From assembly GCF_030152825.1 (NCBI RefSeq), contig NZ_JASLIP010000045.1, positions 17,101 to 81,100 on the forward strand: a stretch of 64,000 nucleotides of DNA, in the 5' to 3' direction. The stretch comes from Corynebacterium sp. GTDB taxonomy: Bacteria > Actinomycetota > Actinomycetes > Mycobacteriales > Mycobacteriaceae. This document shows, one piece after another, positions 1 through 9,595 of the stretch (its first letter is position 1; the number at the start of each line of letters is the position of its first letter). The translations under genes and the position numbers were made by a program. The notes beneath the pieces are model-generated. The model was not told the DNA's origin. It did no database searches and saw only the letters and a program-made list of their open reading frames with translations.

Positions 1-447
1 GGCCTCGGGGCTCAGTCCGGGATCGGCGGTGGCGGTCGCTACGACGGCCTGATGGCTCAGCTCGGCGGCCAGGATCTCTCCGGCATCGGTTTCGGCCTCG
101 GCGTGGACCGAGCCCTGCTGGCGCTCGACGCGGAGGGCAAGACCGCCTCGACCGGTCGCCGCGTGGACGTGTTTGGCATTCCGATGGGCGATGCTGCGAA
201 GCGCCACATGGTTGGCCTGATCAACGAGCTGCGGGCGGCGGGCGTTGCTGCGGACATGGCCTACGGCAATCGCGGGCTCAAGGGGGCGATGAAGGCAGCC
301 AACCGGGCGAACGCTCAGCTCGCAGTCGTCATCGGTGATCAGGAGCTCGAGGCCGGCACCGTGGCGGTGAAGGACTTGCAGCTCGGGGAGCAGCACGACG
401 TCGCGGTGGCAGACTTGACCACTCACATCCGCCAGCAGCTTGCGTAG
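1..447 (+). CDS. hisS: Histidyl-tRNA synthetase, 3' part
   Basis: This is the C-terminal 148 residues of a class II histidyl-tRNA synthetase, which charges tRNA-His with histidine in the cytosol; the 5' part lies outside the window. The frame is open from base 1. It shows the HisRS signature GGRYDGL followed by class II motif 3 ([15 protein letters not shown]), so the end of the catalytic core is present. The C-terminal anticodon-binding domain follows, with the usual hydrophobic strand before [14 protein letters not shown]. The stop is TAG at 445-447, and a strong hairpin with a T-run follows at 487-518. Order hisS, metallopeptidase, aspS is usual in corynebacteria. Confidence 0.95.
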   Translation, partial: GLGAQSGIGGGGRYDGLMAQLGGQDLSGIGFGLGVDRALLALDAEGKTASTGRRVDVFGIPMGDAAKRHMVGLINELRAAGVAADMAYGNRGLKGAMKAANRANAQLAVVIGDQELEAGTVAVKDLQLGEQHDVAVADLTTHIRQQLA

Positions 448-486
448 ATCCCCGGATCACCACGCGGGGCTTTCGGCCAAAAAAAG

Positions 487-518
487 AACGGCACTGTGTG
501 GTAGCGCAGTGCCGTTTT
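487..518. terminator. Bidirectional rho-independent terminator between hisS and the zinc metallopeptidase gene
   Basis: A perfect 10-bp inverted repeat (AACGGCACTG at 487-496 and CAGTGCCGTT at 507-516) is followed by Ts on the plus strand. It is preceded by a run of As at 479-485, which reads as Ts on the minus strand. It sits between two convergent genes, so it probably stops transcription from both sides. Confidence 0.85.
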
Positions 519-584
519 CGTTGCCGTGGGTTCTTCGGCCGCCCGGGGCGAAGCGCTACTGGGGAGCCCTAGCCGGGGGCGACC

Positions 585-1520
585 CTAGCGGCGGAAGTTC
601 GCCTCGCAGCTGGCCATCGTTCCGCCCTGGTAGCCGCGCAGGAATGCGTCGACGCGCTGCTGGGAGGAGCCGTGAGTCCACTTCTCCGGGTTGACCGAGC
701 GGCCGGCGGACTTCTGGATCGCATCATCGCCGATGGACTGGGCAGTCTTCACAGCCTGATCCACCTGGTCCTGCGTGATCGGGTCGAGCATGGCATCCGG
801 CCCTTTATCCGCCTGGCTAGCCCACAGGCCCGCGTAGCAGTCGGCCTGCAGCTCCATCTTCACGGCGTTGGAGTCCTCACCCGGGTTGTTGTAATCGGAG
901 AGCCCGAGGTTGCCCTCGAGATGCTGGATGTGGTGGCCGAACTCGTGGGCGACAACATACATCTGGGCGAACGGGCCATCGGATCCGCCCATCTGCCGCA
1001 GCTGCTTAAAGAACGGGGTCGCGAAGTAAACGGTCTCATCGCCCGGGCAGTAGAACGGCCCGGACTGGGAGGCATCCGCCGCCCCGCAGGCGGTGTTCAG
1101 CTGACCCGAGCCGATGAAGAGGCCCGGCTTGGTGTACTGGATATTCGCCTCCTGGGGGAGAGCCTCCTGCCAGAAGTCGTCTAGAACCGTCGCGGTAGCC
1201 TGGATGCGGCAGTCGTCGTGCTCGTTGGCGTCCTCGTACGTCTTGCAGTGCGCGAGCGCATCCGAGTCAGTCTGCGGGCTCTGCACATTGTTGGCGCCGC
1301 CGCCAATGCCTGGGATTCCACCGCCGCTGTTGAGGAAGAAGATCACCAAACCGGCGATGATGATGCCGGGCAGCCCGAAACGAGCACCCACCTGACTCAC
1401 CAGCATGTTGACGAGGGAGTTGCCACCACCACGGTTGCCGCCGCCGAAGTTGGAGCCCCCGGAATTGCCGCCACCTTGGGCGCGGCCGGAGGAGTCGCCT
1501 AGATTCTGATTAAAGGTCAC
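585..1520 (-). CDS. Neutral zinc metallopeptidase, YpfJ-type membrane protein
   Basis: This 311-residue protein matches the YpfJ/neutral zinc metallopeptidase family (Pfam Zn_peptidase). A glycine- and asparagine-rich cytoplasmic tail (residues 1-35) is followed by one membrane segment (about 51-64) and a glycine-rich linker, so the peptidase domain is probably outside the membrane. The zinc motif HEFGH is at 192-196, and a second acidic helix, MELQADCYAGLW, lies at about 222-233 and should carry the third ligand. Four or more cysteines outside the membrane could form disulfides. Its substrate is unknown for the family. It is convergent with hisS and divergent from aspS. Identity is firm, function is not. 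Confidence 0.88.
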   Translation of the reverse strand: MTFNQNLGDSSGRAQGGGNSGGSNFGGGNRGGGNSLVNMLVSQVGARFGLPGIIIAGLVIFFLNSGGGIPGIGGGANNVQSPQTDSDALAHCKTYEDANEHDDCRIQATATVLDDFWQEALPQEANIQYTKPGLFIGSGQLNTACGAADASQSGPFYCPGDETVYFATPFFKQLRQMGGSDGPFAQMYVVAHEFGHHIQHLEGNLGLSDYNNPGEDSNAVKMELQADCYAGLWASQADKGPDAMLDPITQDQVDQAVKTAQSIGDDAIQKSAGRSVNPEKWTHGSSQQRVDAFLRGYQGGTMASCEANFRR

Positions 1521-1530
1521 GCCCTAAAGT

Positions 1531-1557
1531 TTGCCATACGTGGAGATGGACTAAGCT
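1531..1557 (+). promoter_or_regulatory. Candidate aspS promoter
   Basis: A -10-like TAAGCT (1552-1557) has TTGCCA (1531-1536) upstream with a 15-bp spacer, slightly short. It lies in the divergent region between the metallopeptidase gene and aspS and would give a leader of about 50 bases. Found by eye only. Confidence 0.35.
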
Positions 1558-1614
1558 GAAGGGTTGAATTCGACACCCTATTCAAAGATTGAATGCATCG
1601 GAAGGATAAGCGAC

Positions 1615-3435
1615 GTGCTGCGAACCCATCTAGCAGGCGAACTTCGCCCAGGAGACATCGACTCGGAGGTCACCCTCACCGGCTGGGTAGGCCGTCGTCG
1701 AGACCACGGTGGCGTGATTTTCATCGACCTGCGCGACCGTTCCGGCGTGGCCCAGGTCGTGTTCCGCGAGTCCGAGGTCGCCGAGCGCGCCCATGCGCTG
1801 CGCAGCGAGTACTGTGTCCGCGTCCGCGGTCGCGTGGAGGCCCGTCCTGGGGGCTCCGAGAACCTGAACCTGCCGTCCGGTGCCGTCGAGGTCAACGTCA
1901 ACGAGCTCGAAGTGCTCAACGAGTCCGCCGCACTGCCGTTCCAGATCGACGACCCGTCCTCTGCCGGCGAAGTCGGCGAAGAGACCCGCCTGAAGTACCG
2001 CTACCTGGATCTGCGCCGTGCCTCCCAGGGCGACGCACTCCGCCTGCGCTCCAAGGCCAACGCTGCGGCCCGCAAGGTACTCGAGAGCCACGATTTCACC
2101 GAGATCGAGACCCCGACGCTGACCCGTTCTACCCCGGAGGGCGCACGTGACTTCCTGGTTCCGGCACGCCTGAAGCCAGGCACCTTCTACGCTCTGCCGC
2201 AGTCCCCGCAGCTGTTCAAGCAGCTGCTTATGGTCGCCGGCATGGAGCGTTACTACCAGATCGCCCGCTGCTACCGTGACGAGGACTTCCGCGCCGACCG
2301 CCAGCCAGAGTTCACCCAGCTGGACGTCGAGATGAGCTTCGTCGACCAGGAGGATGTCATCGCCCTGGCCGAGGAGATCCTCACCGAGGTGTGGTCCACC
2401 GCCGGCTACGAGGTCCAGACTCCGTTCCCGCGCATGACCTACGCCGACGCGATGCGCCTCTACGGCTCCGATAAGCCGGACCTGCGTTTCGACATCCAGA
2501 TCACCGAGTGCACCGAGTTCTTCAAGGATACGACCTTCCGCGTGTTCCAGAACGAGTACGTCGGTGCCGTCGTGATGGATGGTGGCGCCAGCCAGCCACG
2601 CCGTCAGCTCGACGCTTGGCAGGAGTGGGCCAAGCAGCGTGGCGCGAAGGGCCTGGCCTATATCCTGGTGGGCGAGGACGGCGAGCTGTCCGGTCCAGTT
2701 GCGAAGAACATCACCGACGAGGAGCGCGCTGGTATCGCCGATCACGTCGGCGCGAAGCCGGGCGACTGCATCTTCTTCGCTGCCGGCGACACCAAGTCCT
2801 CCCGCGGCCTGCTGGGCGCGGCACGCGGCGAGATCGCCCAGAAGCTGGGACTCATTGACGACACCAAGTGGGCCTTCACCTGGGTCGTTGATGCGCCGAT
2901 GTTTGAGCCTGCAGCCGATGCCCGCGCAGAGGGCGACGTGGCGCTCGGCAATTCCGCATGGACTGCCGTGCACCACGCATTCACCTCCCCGAAGCCGGAG
3001 TTCCTGGACTCCTTCGACCAGGACCCGGGTTCCGCGTTGGCCTACGCCTACGACATCGTGTGCAACGGCAACGAGATCGGCGGCGGGTCCATCCGTATTC
3101 ACCAGCGGGACGTCCAGGAGCGAGTGTTCCAGGTCATGGGCATCTCCCAGGAGGAGGCTCGCGAGAAGTTCGGCTTCCTGCTCGACGCCTTCGCCTTCGG
3201 CGCTCCGCCACATGGCGGCATCGCGTTCGGTTGGGACCGAATTGTCAGCCTGCTGGGTGGATTCGACTCCATCCGCGACGTCATCGCCTTCCCGAAGTCC
3301 GGCGGCGGTGTCGACCCGCTGACGGATGCGCCGAGCGAGATCACCCCAGAGCAGCGCAAGGAGTCCGGTATCGACGCGAAGCCAAAGAAGGCCGCCGCGG
3401 CGCAGGCCGGCGCAACCAAGGCCAGCTCCCAGTAG
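1615..3435 (+). CDS. aspS: Aspartyl-tRNA synthetase, probably nondiscriminating (Asp/Asn)
   Basis: This is a 606-residue class II synthetase of the bacterial AspRS type that charges tRNA-Asp. The frame is open from a TTG at 1564, but I choose GTG 1615. It gives the family N-terminus MLRTHL and has AAGGA 8 bases upstream. The OB-fold anticodon domain comes first, then motif 2 ([14 protein letters not shown], about 212), the GAD insertion, and motif 3 ([10 protein letters not shown], about 534). The alanine- and lysine-rich tail is typical of actinobacteria. Residue 31 is histidine in RRRDHGG, where the discriminating E. coli enzyme has leucine. In Pseudomonas this histidine goes with charging both tRNA-Asp and tRNA-Asn. 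I infer that Asn-tRNA is made through GatCAB. Confidence 0.96.
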   Translation: MLRTHLAGELRPGDIDSEVTLTGWVGRRRDHGGVIFIDLRDRSGVAQVVFRESEVAERAHALRSEYCVRVRGRVEARPGGSENLNLPSGAVEVNVNELEVLNESAALPFQIDDPSSAGEVGEETRLKYRYLDLRRASQGDALRLRSKANAAARKVLESHDFTEIETPTLTRSTPEGARDFLVPARLKPGTFYALPQSPQLFKQLLMVAGMERYYQIARCYRDEDFRADRQPEFTQLDVEMSFVDQEDVIALAEEILTEVWSTAGYEVQTPFPRMTYADAMRLYGSDKPDLRFDIQITECTEFFKDTTFRVFQNEYVGAVVMDGGASQPRRQLDAWQEWAKQRGAKGLAYILVGEDGELSGPVAKNITDEERAGIADHVGAKPGDCIFFAAGDTKSSRGLLGAARGEIAQKLGLIDDTKWAFTWVVDAPMFEPAADARAEGDVALGNSAWTAVHHAFTSPKPEFLDSFDQDPGSALAYAYDIVCNGNEIGGGSIRIHQRDVQERVFQVMGISQEEAREKFGFLLDAFAFGAPPHGGIAFGWDRIVSLLGGFDSIRDVIAFPKSGGGVDPLTDAPSEITPEQRKESGIDAKPKKAAAAQAGATKASSQ

Positions 3436-3461
3436 AGCGAAAAGACTAAAGACCAGCTGGG

Positions 3462-4766
3462 ATGGCGCACAGTGCCACCCCGTTGGCGATGAGGATGAGT
3501 AAACAGGTGTCCGAACACAATCCAGCCCTCTCCGTGGCAGCGGTCGTCGAATCCGCACAGCGAGTTCTCGCCGCCCGCTTCGGGGGATCGCCGGCACTGA
3601 GCAATCCGGAGAACCTCGGAGGAAACGGATCCTCCCTGGTTCTGCGCGCTCGGGTCGGGCACAATGACTTCCTCCAGGAGCGCACGGTGGTGGTCAAGCA
3701 GCTGCCACCGGAGACCTCGGGGGAGGAGCACTCATCCCTCGCAGACCCGGAGGCCAACCGGTCTCGCGGCAGCAGGCGAATCTCCTTCGACCGCACCGGG
3801 CTTTTCCGCGAGCTCGTGGCGTACCAGTTCACAAACACCCTGGCTGAGGAGTCACGGCCGGGTCCGTTGCTGCTCGCCTATGACATCGAGGAACGCCTTC
3901 TGATCCTCTCGGACCTCGGTGAAGGTCAAAACTTCGCTGAGGTGCTCACCCAGCTGCCCGCCAAGGAACGGCGCACTGCGCTGCGGAAGCTGGGGCGTTC
4001 CCTCGGCCGTATGCACGTAGCCACGGCAGGCAAAGAAGAGTCCTATGATACTCTCTTCCGCCGCCAGTGCCAGAAGCACGGCTACGCTGCTGAGGACGTC
4101 GCCGGCCAGCAGCCGGATATTGCGGAAACTGTTGAGCTCGGGCGGGAGCTGATGGAGCGCAACCAGATCTCCATGCACCCGGAGGTCACCCGGTTGGCCA
4201 ACGTGGCGGGGAAACGGCAGTCGGATTCCACCGCTCGCGCCTTCACCCCATTCGACCTGATGCCGGACAACATTGTGTTGGCGCAGCGGGTGTTCTTCCT
4301 CGACTACGAGTGGGCAGGCTTCCGCGATATCGCCTTCGACGTCGCGTGCGTCGTGGCCGGTTTCCCGCAGGACCTCACGACCCCGGCACTAAGCGATAAG
4401 GAGACCGCCGAGTTCCTCGATGCCTGGCGAGCCGAGGTGGTGCACTACTGGCCGGAGTTCCGGGAGGACGCCTACTTCAACGAGGTTCTGGTGGCCTCGC
4501 TGATCGGGTGGGCCCTCTTCTCTCTCGCGCTCCTGTACTACGGCTCAGATAGGGTCAACGACCTGCGCGAATTCGATATCGAGGCTGATGACCTGAAGAA
4601 GCTGACCACCGCGCAGCTCATCGACCTCGCCACGACCGTGGACGCTATCCTGCGCTTCACGGCGGAGCTGGGGGAGGATCGTTTCGCCCCCGTCGTCGAG
4701 CTTGCAGAAAATCTCCTGGCGGCGCTCGCCCCGCTGGGCGCCCACCCGCAGCGACGCGAGGACTAG
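3462..4766 (+). CDS. APH-fold phosphotransferase of unknown substrate
   Basis: This 434-residue cytosolic protein has the aminoglycoside-phosphotransferase/choline-kinase fold. The catalytic loop reads [11 protein letters not shown], in place of the usual HGDxxPxN. The aspartate and asparagine are kept but the histidine is not. The metal-binding DYEWAG follows and aligns with the DFG-like segment. An N-lobe lysine is plausible in VVVKQLP. Nothing suggests drug resistance, because the gene sits between aspS and rarA as a stable neighbour. The start is uncertain: ATG 3462, ATG 3498 and GTG 3507 all lack a clear Shine-Dalgarno site. The gene ends 7 bases before rarA, so they are probably cotranscribed. 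The substrate cannot be inferred. Confidence 0.8.
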   Translation: MAHSATPLAMRMSKQVSEHNPALSVAAVVESAQRVLAARFGGSPALSNPENLGGNGSSLVLRARVGHNDFLQERTVVVKQLPPETSGEEHSSLADPEANRSRGSRRISFDRTGLFRELVAYQFTNTLAEESRPGPLLLAYDIEERLLILSDLGEGQNFAEVLTQLPAKERRTALRKLGRSLGRMHVATAGKEESYDTLFRRQCQKHGYAAEDVAGQQPDIAETVELGRELMERNQISMHPEVTRLANVAGKRQSDSTARAFTPFDLMPDNIVLAQRVFFLDYEWAGFRDIAFDVACVVAGFPQDLTTPALSDKETAEFLDAWRAEVVHYWPEFREDAYFNEVLVASLIGWALFSLALLYYGSDRVNDLREFDIEADDLKKLTTAQLIDLATTVDAILRFTAELGEDRFAPVVELAENLLAALAPLGAHPQRRED

Positions 4767-4773
4767 GCGCGCC

Positions 4774-6159
4774 GTGGAGGACCTGTTCAGCCAGGCCGAA
4801 CCCAACCAGTCTGGGGCTGGTGCTGCGGAGGCGGAAGCATATTTTCACCCTGGGGCGCATGCGCCGCTGGCGGTCCGCATGCGACCGCGCAGCCTCGCTG
4901 AAGTGGTGGGGCAGGACCACGTGCTCGGGCCGGGAACCCCGCTACAGCGGCTTATCGACGGGCGTGGCGACTCCTCCGTCATCCTCTTCGGTCCGCCCGG
5001 CACGGGCAAAACCACCATCGCCTCCCTGATCTCCGCGGCATCCGGACGCCACTTTGTCGCCCTGTCCGCCCTGAATTCGGGGGTCAAGGAGGTGCGGGCC
5101 GTCATCGAGGACGCCCGTCGCCGATTGCTCCACGGAGAGCGCACCGTGCTCTTCATCGACGAGGTGCACCGGTTCTCCAAAACTCAACAGGACGCCCTGC
5201 TGGCCGCCGTGGAGAACCGCACGGTGCTGCTGGTTGCCGCCACAACCGAGAACCCGAGCTTCTCCGTGGTCTCGCCGCTGCTTAGTCGCTCGCTGCTGGT
5301 CCAGCTAAAGTCGCTGGATGAAGAAGGAATCAAGTCCGTGCTGCGTCGCGCCATCGCCGATGAGCGGGGCTTGGCCGGCCAGGTGCAGATCGCAGACGAC
5401 GCTCTGGGCCAGCTCGCCGCGGTCTCCGGCGGGGACGCCCGACGCAGCCTGACCTACCTCGAGGCCGTCGCCGAGGACGTCCTGCAACAACAGCAGGACG
5501 GTGATAAGTCTCCCACGATCACGGTCGCCGACGTCACCCGCTCCACGAATAAGGCGGTGGCTCGCTACGACCGCGACGGCGACCAGCACTATGACGTCAC
5601 CAGCGCATTCATCAAGTCCATGCGAGGTTCCGACCCGGATGCCGCACTGCATTACCTCGCCCGGATGCTTGAGGGTGGCGAGGACCCCCGGTTCATATCT
5701 AGGCGCTTGGTCATCGTCGCCTCCGAGGACATCGGCACTGCGGACCCCACCGCCCTGCAGGTCGCCGTCGCGGCGCACCAGGCAGTGAGCTTCATCGGTA
5801 TGCCCGAGGCCCGAATCACGCTGGCCCATGCCACCGTCCACATGGCTACCGCCCCGAAGAGCAACGCCGCCTACGTCGGTATCAACGAGGCCATCGCCGA
5901 CATCCGGGCAGGCAAGGGGGCCATCGTTCCCGCCCACCTGCGCGACGGGCATTACAGCGGCGCGAAGGCCCTCGGAAACGCCACCGGCTACCAGTACCCG
6001 CACGATGATCCCCGGGGCGTGTTGCGCCAGCAGTACCTGCCGGATGACCTGGCCGAAGTGGAGTACTACCGGCCCACCACTCACGGCCACGAGCGTACGA
6101 TCCACAGTCGCCTGGACACGCTGCGGGGTATTGTGCGTGGGTCGCGCCCGGGCAAGTAG
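4774..6159 (+). CDS. rarA: Replication-associated recombination protein A (AAA+ ATPase)
   Basis: RarA/MgsA is a clamp-loader-like ATPase acting at stalled replication forks. The protein is 461 residues from GTG 4774. I prefer this over upstream in-frame codons because it starts MEDLFS, 7 bases after the previous stop. The conserved [17 protein letters not shown] box precedes the Walker A motif GPPGTGKT (residues 73-80). Walker B is LFIDEVH (Asp129, Glu130). The sensor region reads ATTENPSF, and the C-terminal tetramerization region carries DIGTADP. Length is normal for the family. A -10-like TAGAAT overlaps its stop codon and may drive alaS. Confidence 0.94.
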   Translation: MEDLFSQAEPNQSGAGAAEAEAYFHPGAHAPLAVRMRPRSLAEVVGQDHVLGPGTPLQRLIDGRGDSSVILFGPPGTGKTTIASLISAASGRHFVALSALNSGVKEVRAVIEDARRRLLHGERTVLFIDEVHRFSKTQQDALLAAVENRTVLLVAATTENPSFSVVSPLLSRSLLVQLKSLDEEGIKSVLRRAIADERGLAGQVQIADDALGQLAAVSGGDARRSLTYLEAVAEDVLQQQQDGDKSPTITVADVTRSTNKAVARYDRDGDQHYDVTSAFIKSMRGSDPDAALHYLARMLEGGEDPRFISRRLVIVASEDIGTADPTALQVAVAAHQAVSFIGMPEARITLAHATVHMATAPKSNAAYVGINEAIADIRAGKGAIVPAHLRDGHYSGAKALGNATGYQYPHDDPRGVLRQQYLPDDLAEVEYYRPTTHGHERTIHSRLDTLRGIVRGSRPGK

Positions 6160-6162
6160 AAT
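6157..6162 (+). promoter_or_regulatory. Candidate -10 element for alaS
   Basis: TAGAAT overlaps the rarA stop codon, and TTGTGC at 6131-6136 is a possible -35 with a long 20-bp spacer. It would give alaS a leader of about 95 bases. The same hexamer follows the stop codon of the upstream gene in front of efp and pgk in this window. Confidence 0.35.
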
Positions 6163-6266
6163 GCCATCTGTAGTTTTAGCTTTCCCTGCGGCACGCAACC
6201 CGCAGGAGGCGGTTGGCCCCACCAAGGCCGCCGAGACAACCCGAGACAGATTGAGGTAGCACAACC

Positions 6267-8933
6267 GTGCAGACGCATGAGATTCGCCAGCGCTTCACCG
6301 ACCATTTCGTGAAAAGCGGTCACACCGAGGTGCCCAGCGCGTCGTTGATCCTCGACGACCCGAACCTGCTCTTCGTCAACGCGGGCATGGTCCCCTTCAA
6401 GCCGTACTTCCTGGGTCAGGAGACCCCGTCGTTCGGCACCGCCACCTCCATCCAGAAGTGCGTGCGCACCCTCGACATCGACGAGGTCGGCATCACCACC
6501 CGCCATAACACCTTTTTCCAGATGGCTGGCAACTTCTCTTTCGGCCAGTACTTCAAGGAAGGCGCGATCAAGAACGCGTGGACGCTGCTGACCAACTCCG
6601 TCGACGACGGTGGCCTCGGTATGGACCCGGATCGCCTCTGGGTCACCGTCTACGAGGACGACGACGAGGCTGCGCAGCTGTGGCACGACCTCGTTGGTCT
6701 CCCTACCGAGCGCATCCAGCGCCTCGGTATGGAGGATAACTACTGGCACATGGGCGTGCCCGGTCCGTGTGGTCCGTGCTCCGAGATCTACTACGACCGC
6801 GGTCCGGCTTATGGCGCGGACGGTGGCCCGGCGGTGGACGATAGCCGATTCATCGAGATCTGGAACCTGGTGTTCATGGAGTTCGAGCGTGGCGAAACCA
6901 AGCCCGACGGCAGCTTCGACATCGTAGGCAACCTGCCGAAGAAGAACATCGATACCGGCATGGGCGTGGAGCGCCTCGCATTCCTGCTGCAGGGAGTGGA
7001 TAACGTCTACGAGACCGACCTGCTGCGCCCGGTGATCGACACCGCCGAGAAGTTGACCGGCACTCGCTACGGCTCGGAGGACAAGGGCGATATCCGCTTC
7101 CGTGTCATCGCCGATCACAGCCGTACCGCGCTGATGCTCATCCTCGACGGCGTGACCCCAGGCAACGAGGGGCGTGGCTACATCCTGCGTCGCTTGATCC
7201 GCCGCATCATTCGCTCCGCCCGACTGCTGGGTGCTCAGGGGCCAGTCATCGAGCAGCTCCTGGACACCGTCCGCGAGGCGATGACCCCGTCCTACCCGGA
7301 GATCGAGGAGAACTGGGAGCGCATCCGCTCCGTGGGCGTGACCGAAGAGAAGGCCTTCCTTAAGACCCTCGAGTCCGGCTCCCAGCTTTTCGAGCAGTTC
7401 CTTACGGAGGCCCGCAACAGCGGCGCCACCGTGGTTCCGGGCGATGTCGCCTTCTCGCTGCACGACACCCACGGCTTCCCGATCGATCTAACCCGCGAGA
7501 TGGCCGAGGAGGCCTCGCTGACGGTCGACGAGGAGGGCTTCCACGAGCTGATGGCCGAACAGAAGGCCCGCGCCAAGGCGGATAACGCCGCCAAGAAGCA
7601 CGTCCACGCGGACCTGAGCATCTACCGCGCGTTCATCGATTCCCACCCGACCCACTTCACCGGCTACGAAAACACGGTGGACGAGGGCAAGGTTCTGGGC
7701 CTGGTCGTCGACGGCCAGCTCGCCGACCGTGCGGCCGCCGGACAGCACGCCCAGGTCATCCTGGACCAGACCCCGTTCTACGCCGAGTCGGGTGGCCAGA
7801 TGGCCGACCGTGGCACCCTCCGCGGCCCGGGTGGTCTGGCTAAGGTCGTGGACGTCCAAAAGATCGCCAAGAAGGTCTGGGCGCACCAGATCGAGGTTAC
7901 CGAGGGAGAGCTCGCCATCGGAGAGCTCCTCGAGGCCCGCGTCGACCAGAAGTGGCGCCACCAGGCCCGCCAGGCGCACTCCGGTACCCACCTGATCCAC
8001 GCCGCGCTGCGCGAGGTGCTGGGGCCGACAGCCGTGCAGGCCGGTTCCATGAACAAGCCCGGCTACCTGCGCTTCGACTTCTCCTACGGGGATCAACTAA
8101 CCGAGAAGCAGCTGCAGCAGATCGAGGAGATCGCGAACTCCGCGGTGGACACCGACTACCAGGTCAACACCATCGAGACCTCCCTGGAGGAGGCCAAGGC
8201 GATGGGTGCGATGGCTCTGTTCGGCGAGAACTACGGCAACCAGGTTCGTGTCGTCGAGATCGGCGGACCATTCTCCATGGAGCTGTGCGGCGGTATCCAC
8301 GTGGACCACTCCTCCCAGATTGGCCCGATCAGCGTGCTCGGTGAGTCCTCCGTGGGCTCCGGCGTGCGTCGCATCGAGGCCTACACCGGAATGGATTCCT
8401 TCCGCCACCTCGCCGCTGACCGTTCCTTGGTCGCGAACCTCGCGGCGAATTTCAAGGCCACCAGCGAGGAGATCCCGGAGCGCATCGACGCGCTGACCGC
8501 CAAGCTCAAGGCCGCAGAGAAGCAGGTCCAGCAGCTGCGTGCCCAACAGCTGGCAGCCCAGGTCGGCAGCATCGTGGACAGCGCCGCGGATGTGTCCGGC
8601 GTGAAGGTGCTGACCCAGAACCTCGGGGAGGGCCTGGGTGCGAAGGACCTGCGCTCGGTGGCGCAGGACGCCATCGCCCGCTTCAACTCCGAGGCGGCGG
8701 TCGTGCTCTTCACTGCCCAGGACGGCGAGAAGGTTCCGTTCGTGGCCGCGGCAAATCCGCAGGCTGTCGAGCGTGGCCTGAAGGCTGGCGACCTGGTCAA
8801 GGCATTCGGCGCCGAGGTTGGTGGCCGTGGTGGCGGTAAGCCAGCCCTGGCGCAGGGCTCCGGTTCCGATGCTTCCGGCATCGACACCGGCCTGGCCGCC
8901 GTTCAGCGCCTCGTGAACGAGACTCTGAGCTAG
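6267..8933 (+). CDS. alaS: Alanyl-tRNA synthetase
   Basis: This is a full-length 888-residue AlaRS, charging tRNA-Ala in the cytosol. It starts at GTG 6267 with GAGGT 9 bases upstream and the family N-terminus [10 protein letters not shown]. The class II catalytic core occupies roughly the first 250 residues ([31 protein letters not shown]). The tRNA-recognition domain follows, then the editing domain with the zinc histidines [11 protein letters not shown] and the later [10 protein letters not shown] coiled coil ([16 protein letters not shown]) leads to the C-Ala domain ending at [15 protein letters not shown]. There is no sign of an editing defect. It is followed 20 bases later by ruvX, probably in one transcript. 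Confidence 0.97.
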   Translation: MQTHEIRQRFTDHFVKSGHTEVPSASLILDDPNLLFVNAGMVPFKPYFLGQETPSFGTATSIQKCVRTLDIDEVGITTRHNTFFQMAGNFSFGQYFKEGAIKNAWTLLTNSVDDGGLGMDPDRLWVTVYEDDDEAAQLWHDLVGLPTERIQRLGMEDNYWHMGVPGPCGPCSEIYYDRGPAYGADGGPAVDDSRFIEIWNLVFMEFERGETKPDGSFDIVGNLPKKNIDTGMGVERLAFLLQGVDNVYETDLLRPVIDTAEKLTGTRYGSEDKGDIRFRVIADHSRTALMLILDGVTPGNEGRGYILRRLIRRIIRSARLLGAQGPVIEQLLDTVREAMTPSYPEIEENWERIRSVGVTEEKAFLKTLESGSQLFEQFLTEARNSGATVVPGDVAFSLHDTHGFPIDLTREMAEEASLTVDEEGFHELMAEQKARAKADNAAKKHVHADLSIYRAFIDSHPTHFTGYENTVDEGKVLGLVVDGQLADRAAAGQHAQVILDQTPFYAESGGQMADRGTLRGPGGLAKVVDVQKIAKKVWAHQIEVTEGELAIGELLEARVDQKWRHQARQAHSGTHLIHAALREVLGPTAVQAGSMNKPGYLRFDFSYGDQLTEKQLQQIEEIANSAVDTDYQVNTIETSLEEAKAMGAMALFGENYGNQVRVVEIGGPFSMELCGGIHVDHSSQIGPISVLGESSVGSGVRRIEAYTGMDSFRHLAADRSLVANLAANFKATSEEIPERIDALTAKLKAAEKQVQQLRAQQLAAQVGSIVDSAADVSGVKVLTQNLGEGLGAKDLRSVAQDAIARFNSEAAVVLFTAQDGEKVPFVAAANPQAVERGLKAGDLVKAFGAEVGGRGGGKPALAQGSGSDASGIDTGLAAVQRLVNETLS

Positions 8934-8953
8934 TTCTGCGAGGTCGATCGTCG

Positions 8954-9448
8954 ATGGCATCCGATTTTTCCCGCGAGGAGATTACTCCGGACCGTCCCGA
9001 CCCGGAGACAGATCCGGGGCGGGGACGGCGGCTGGCTCTCGACGTCGGTAGTGTGCGGATCGGCGTTGCCCTGAGCGACCCGGATGGGATCCTGGCCTCT
9101 CCGCTGGAGACGGTCGCCGCCGCCGTCGACGGCTCCGACGTTTCGCGCGTCGTGGAACTGATCGCGGAGAACTTCGTCGTGGAGGTCGTCGTCGGTCTTC
9201 CGGTAGCGCTGCGCGGCAACCACACCGCGAGCACCGCGGCAGCCCTCGACTTCTACGAGGACCTGGACGAAGAGCTGCCCGACCTGCCGATACGGCTCGT
9301 CGACGAACGCATGTCCACCATGGCAGCCACCCAGGCCTTCCAGGCCTCCGGGGTGAGCGCCAAGAAGGGTCGGAAGCGGATTGACCAAGCTGCGGCAGTG
9401 CACATTCTGCAGGGGTGGCTCGACGCCCGTCGGCGGGTCATGTCGTAA
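8954..9448 (+). CDS. ruvX: Putative Holliday junction resolvase / pre-16S rRNA nuclease YqgF
   Basis: This 164-residue protein has an RNase H-like fold. It contains the strand-1 box LALDVGSVRIGVALSD with the first acidic residue, VVVGLPVALRG with the second conserved loop, and LVDERMSTMAA with the third acidic residue. The family is essential in many bacteria and has been tied to 5' maturation of 16S rRNA as well as to Holliday-junction processing; the sequence cannot choose between them. The first 25 residues are a charged, poorly conserved extension. ATG 8954 has GAGGT upstream. The alaS-ruvX-mltG-aroE order is typical of actinobacteria. Confidence 0.93.
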   Translation: MASDFSREEITPDRPDPETDPGRGRRLALDVGSVRIGVALSDPDGILASPLETVAAAVDGSDVSRVVELIAENFVVEVVVGLPVALRGNHTASTAAALDFYEDLDEELPDLPIRLVDERMSTMAATQAFQASGVSAKKGRKRIDQAAAVHILQGWLDARRRVMS

Positions 9449-9472
9449 TCGAATCGTGATCATGGAATAATG

Positions 9473-9523
9473 TCCGATGATCGATCCACGATCATCGGAT
9501 GCATCGCTGTCCTATAGCGATGC
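9473..9523. repeat. Two tandem perfect hairpins between ruvX and mltG
   Basis: Arms TCCGATGATCG (9473-9483) and CGATCATCGGA (9489-9499) flank a 5-base loop. Immediately after, GCATCGCT (9501-9508) and AGCGATGC (9516-9523) flank a 7-base loop. Neither has a T-run. They may be a factor-dependent terminator, an RNA-processing site or a protein-binding site. Confidence 0.6.
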
Positions 9524-9595
9524 TTCGCGTTGCCTTCACGCTCTCGAGCGTGGCCGCGCCTTCCGTAGCACCCGAGATCCGAAAGGCATAGTTGC

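Noticed and set aside
1630..3597. Long minus-strand frame opposite aspS
   Set aside because: It is a composition shadow of aspS, with no ribosome binding site or known domain.
3462..4766. Aminoglycoside resistance gene
   Set aside because: Only the fold is shared; the catalytic loop is atypical and the locus is a conserved housekeeping one.
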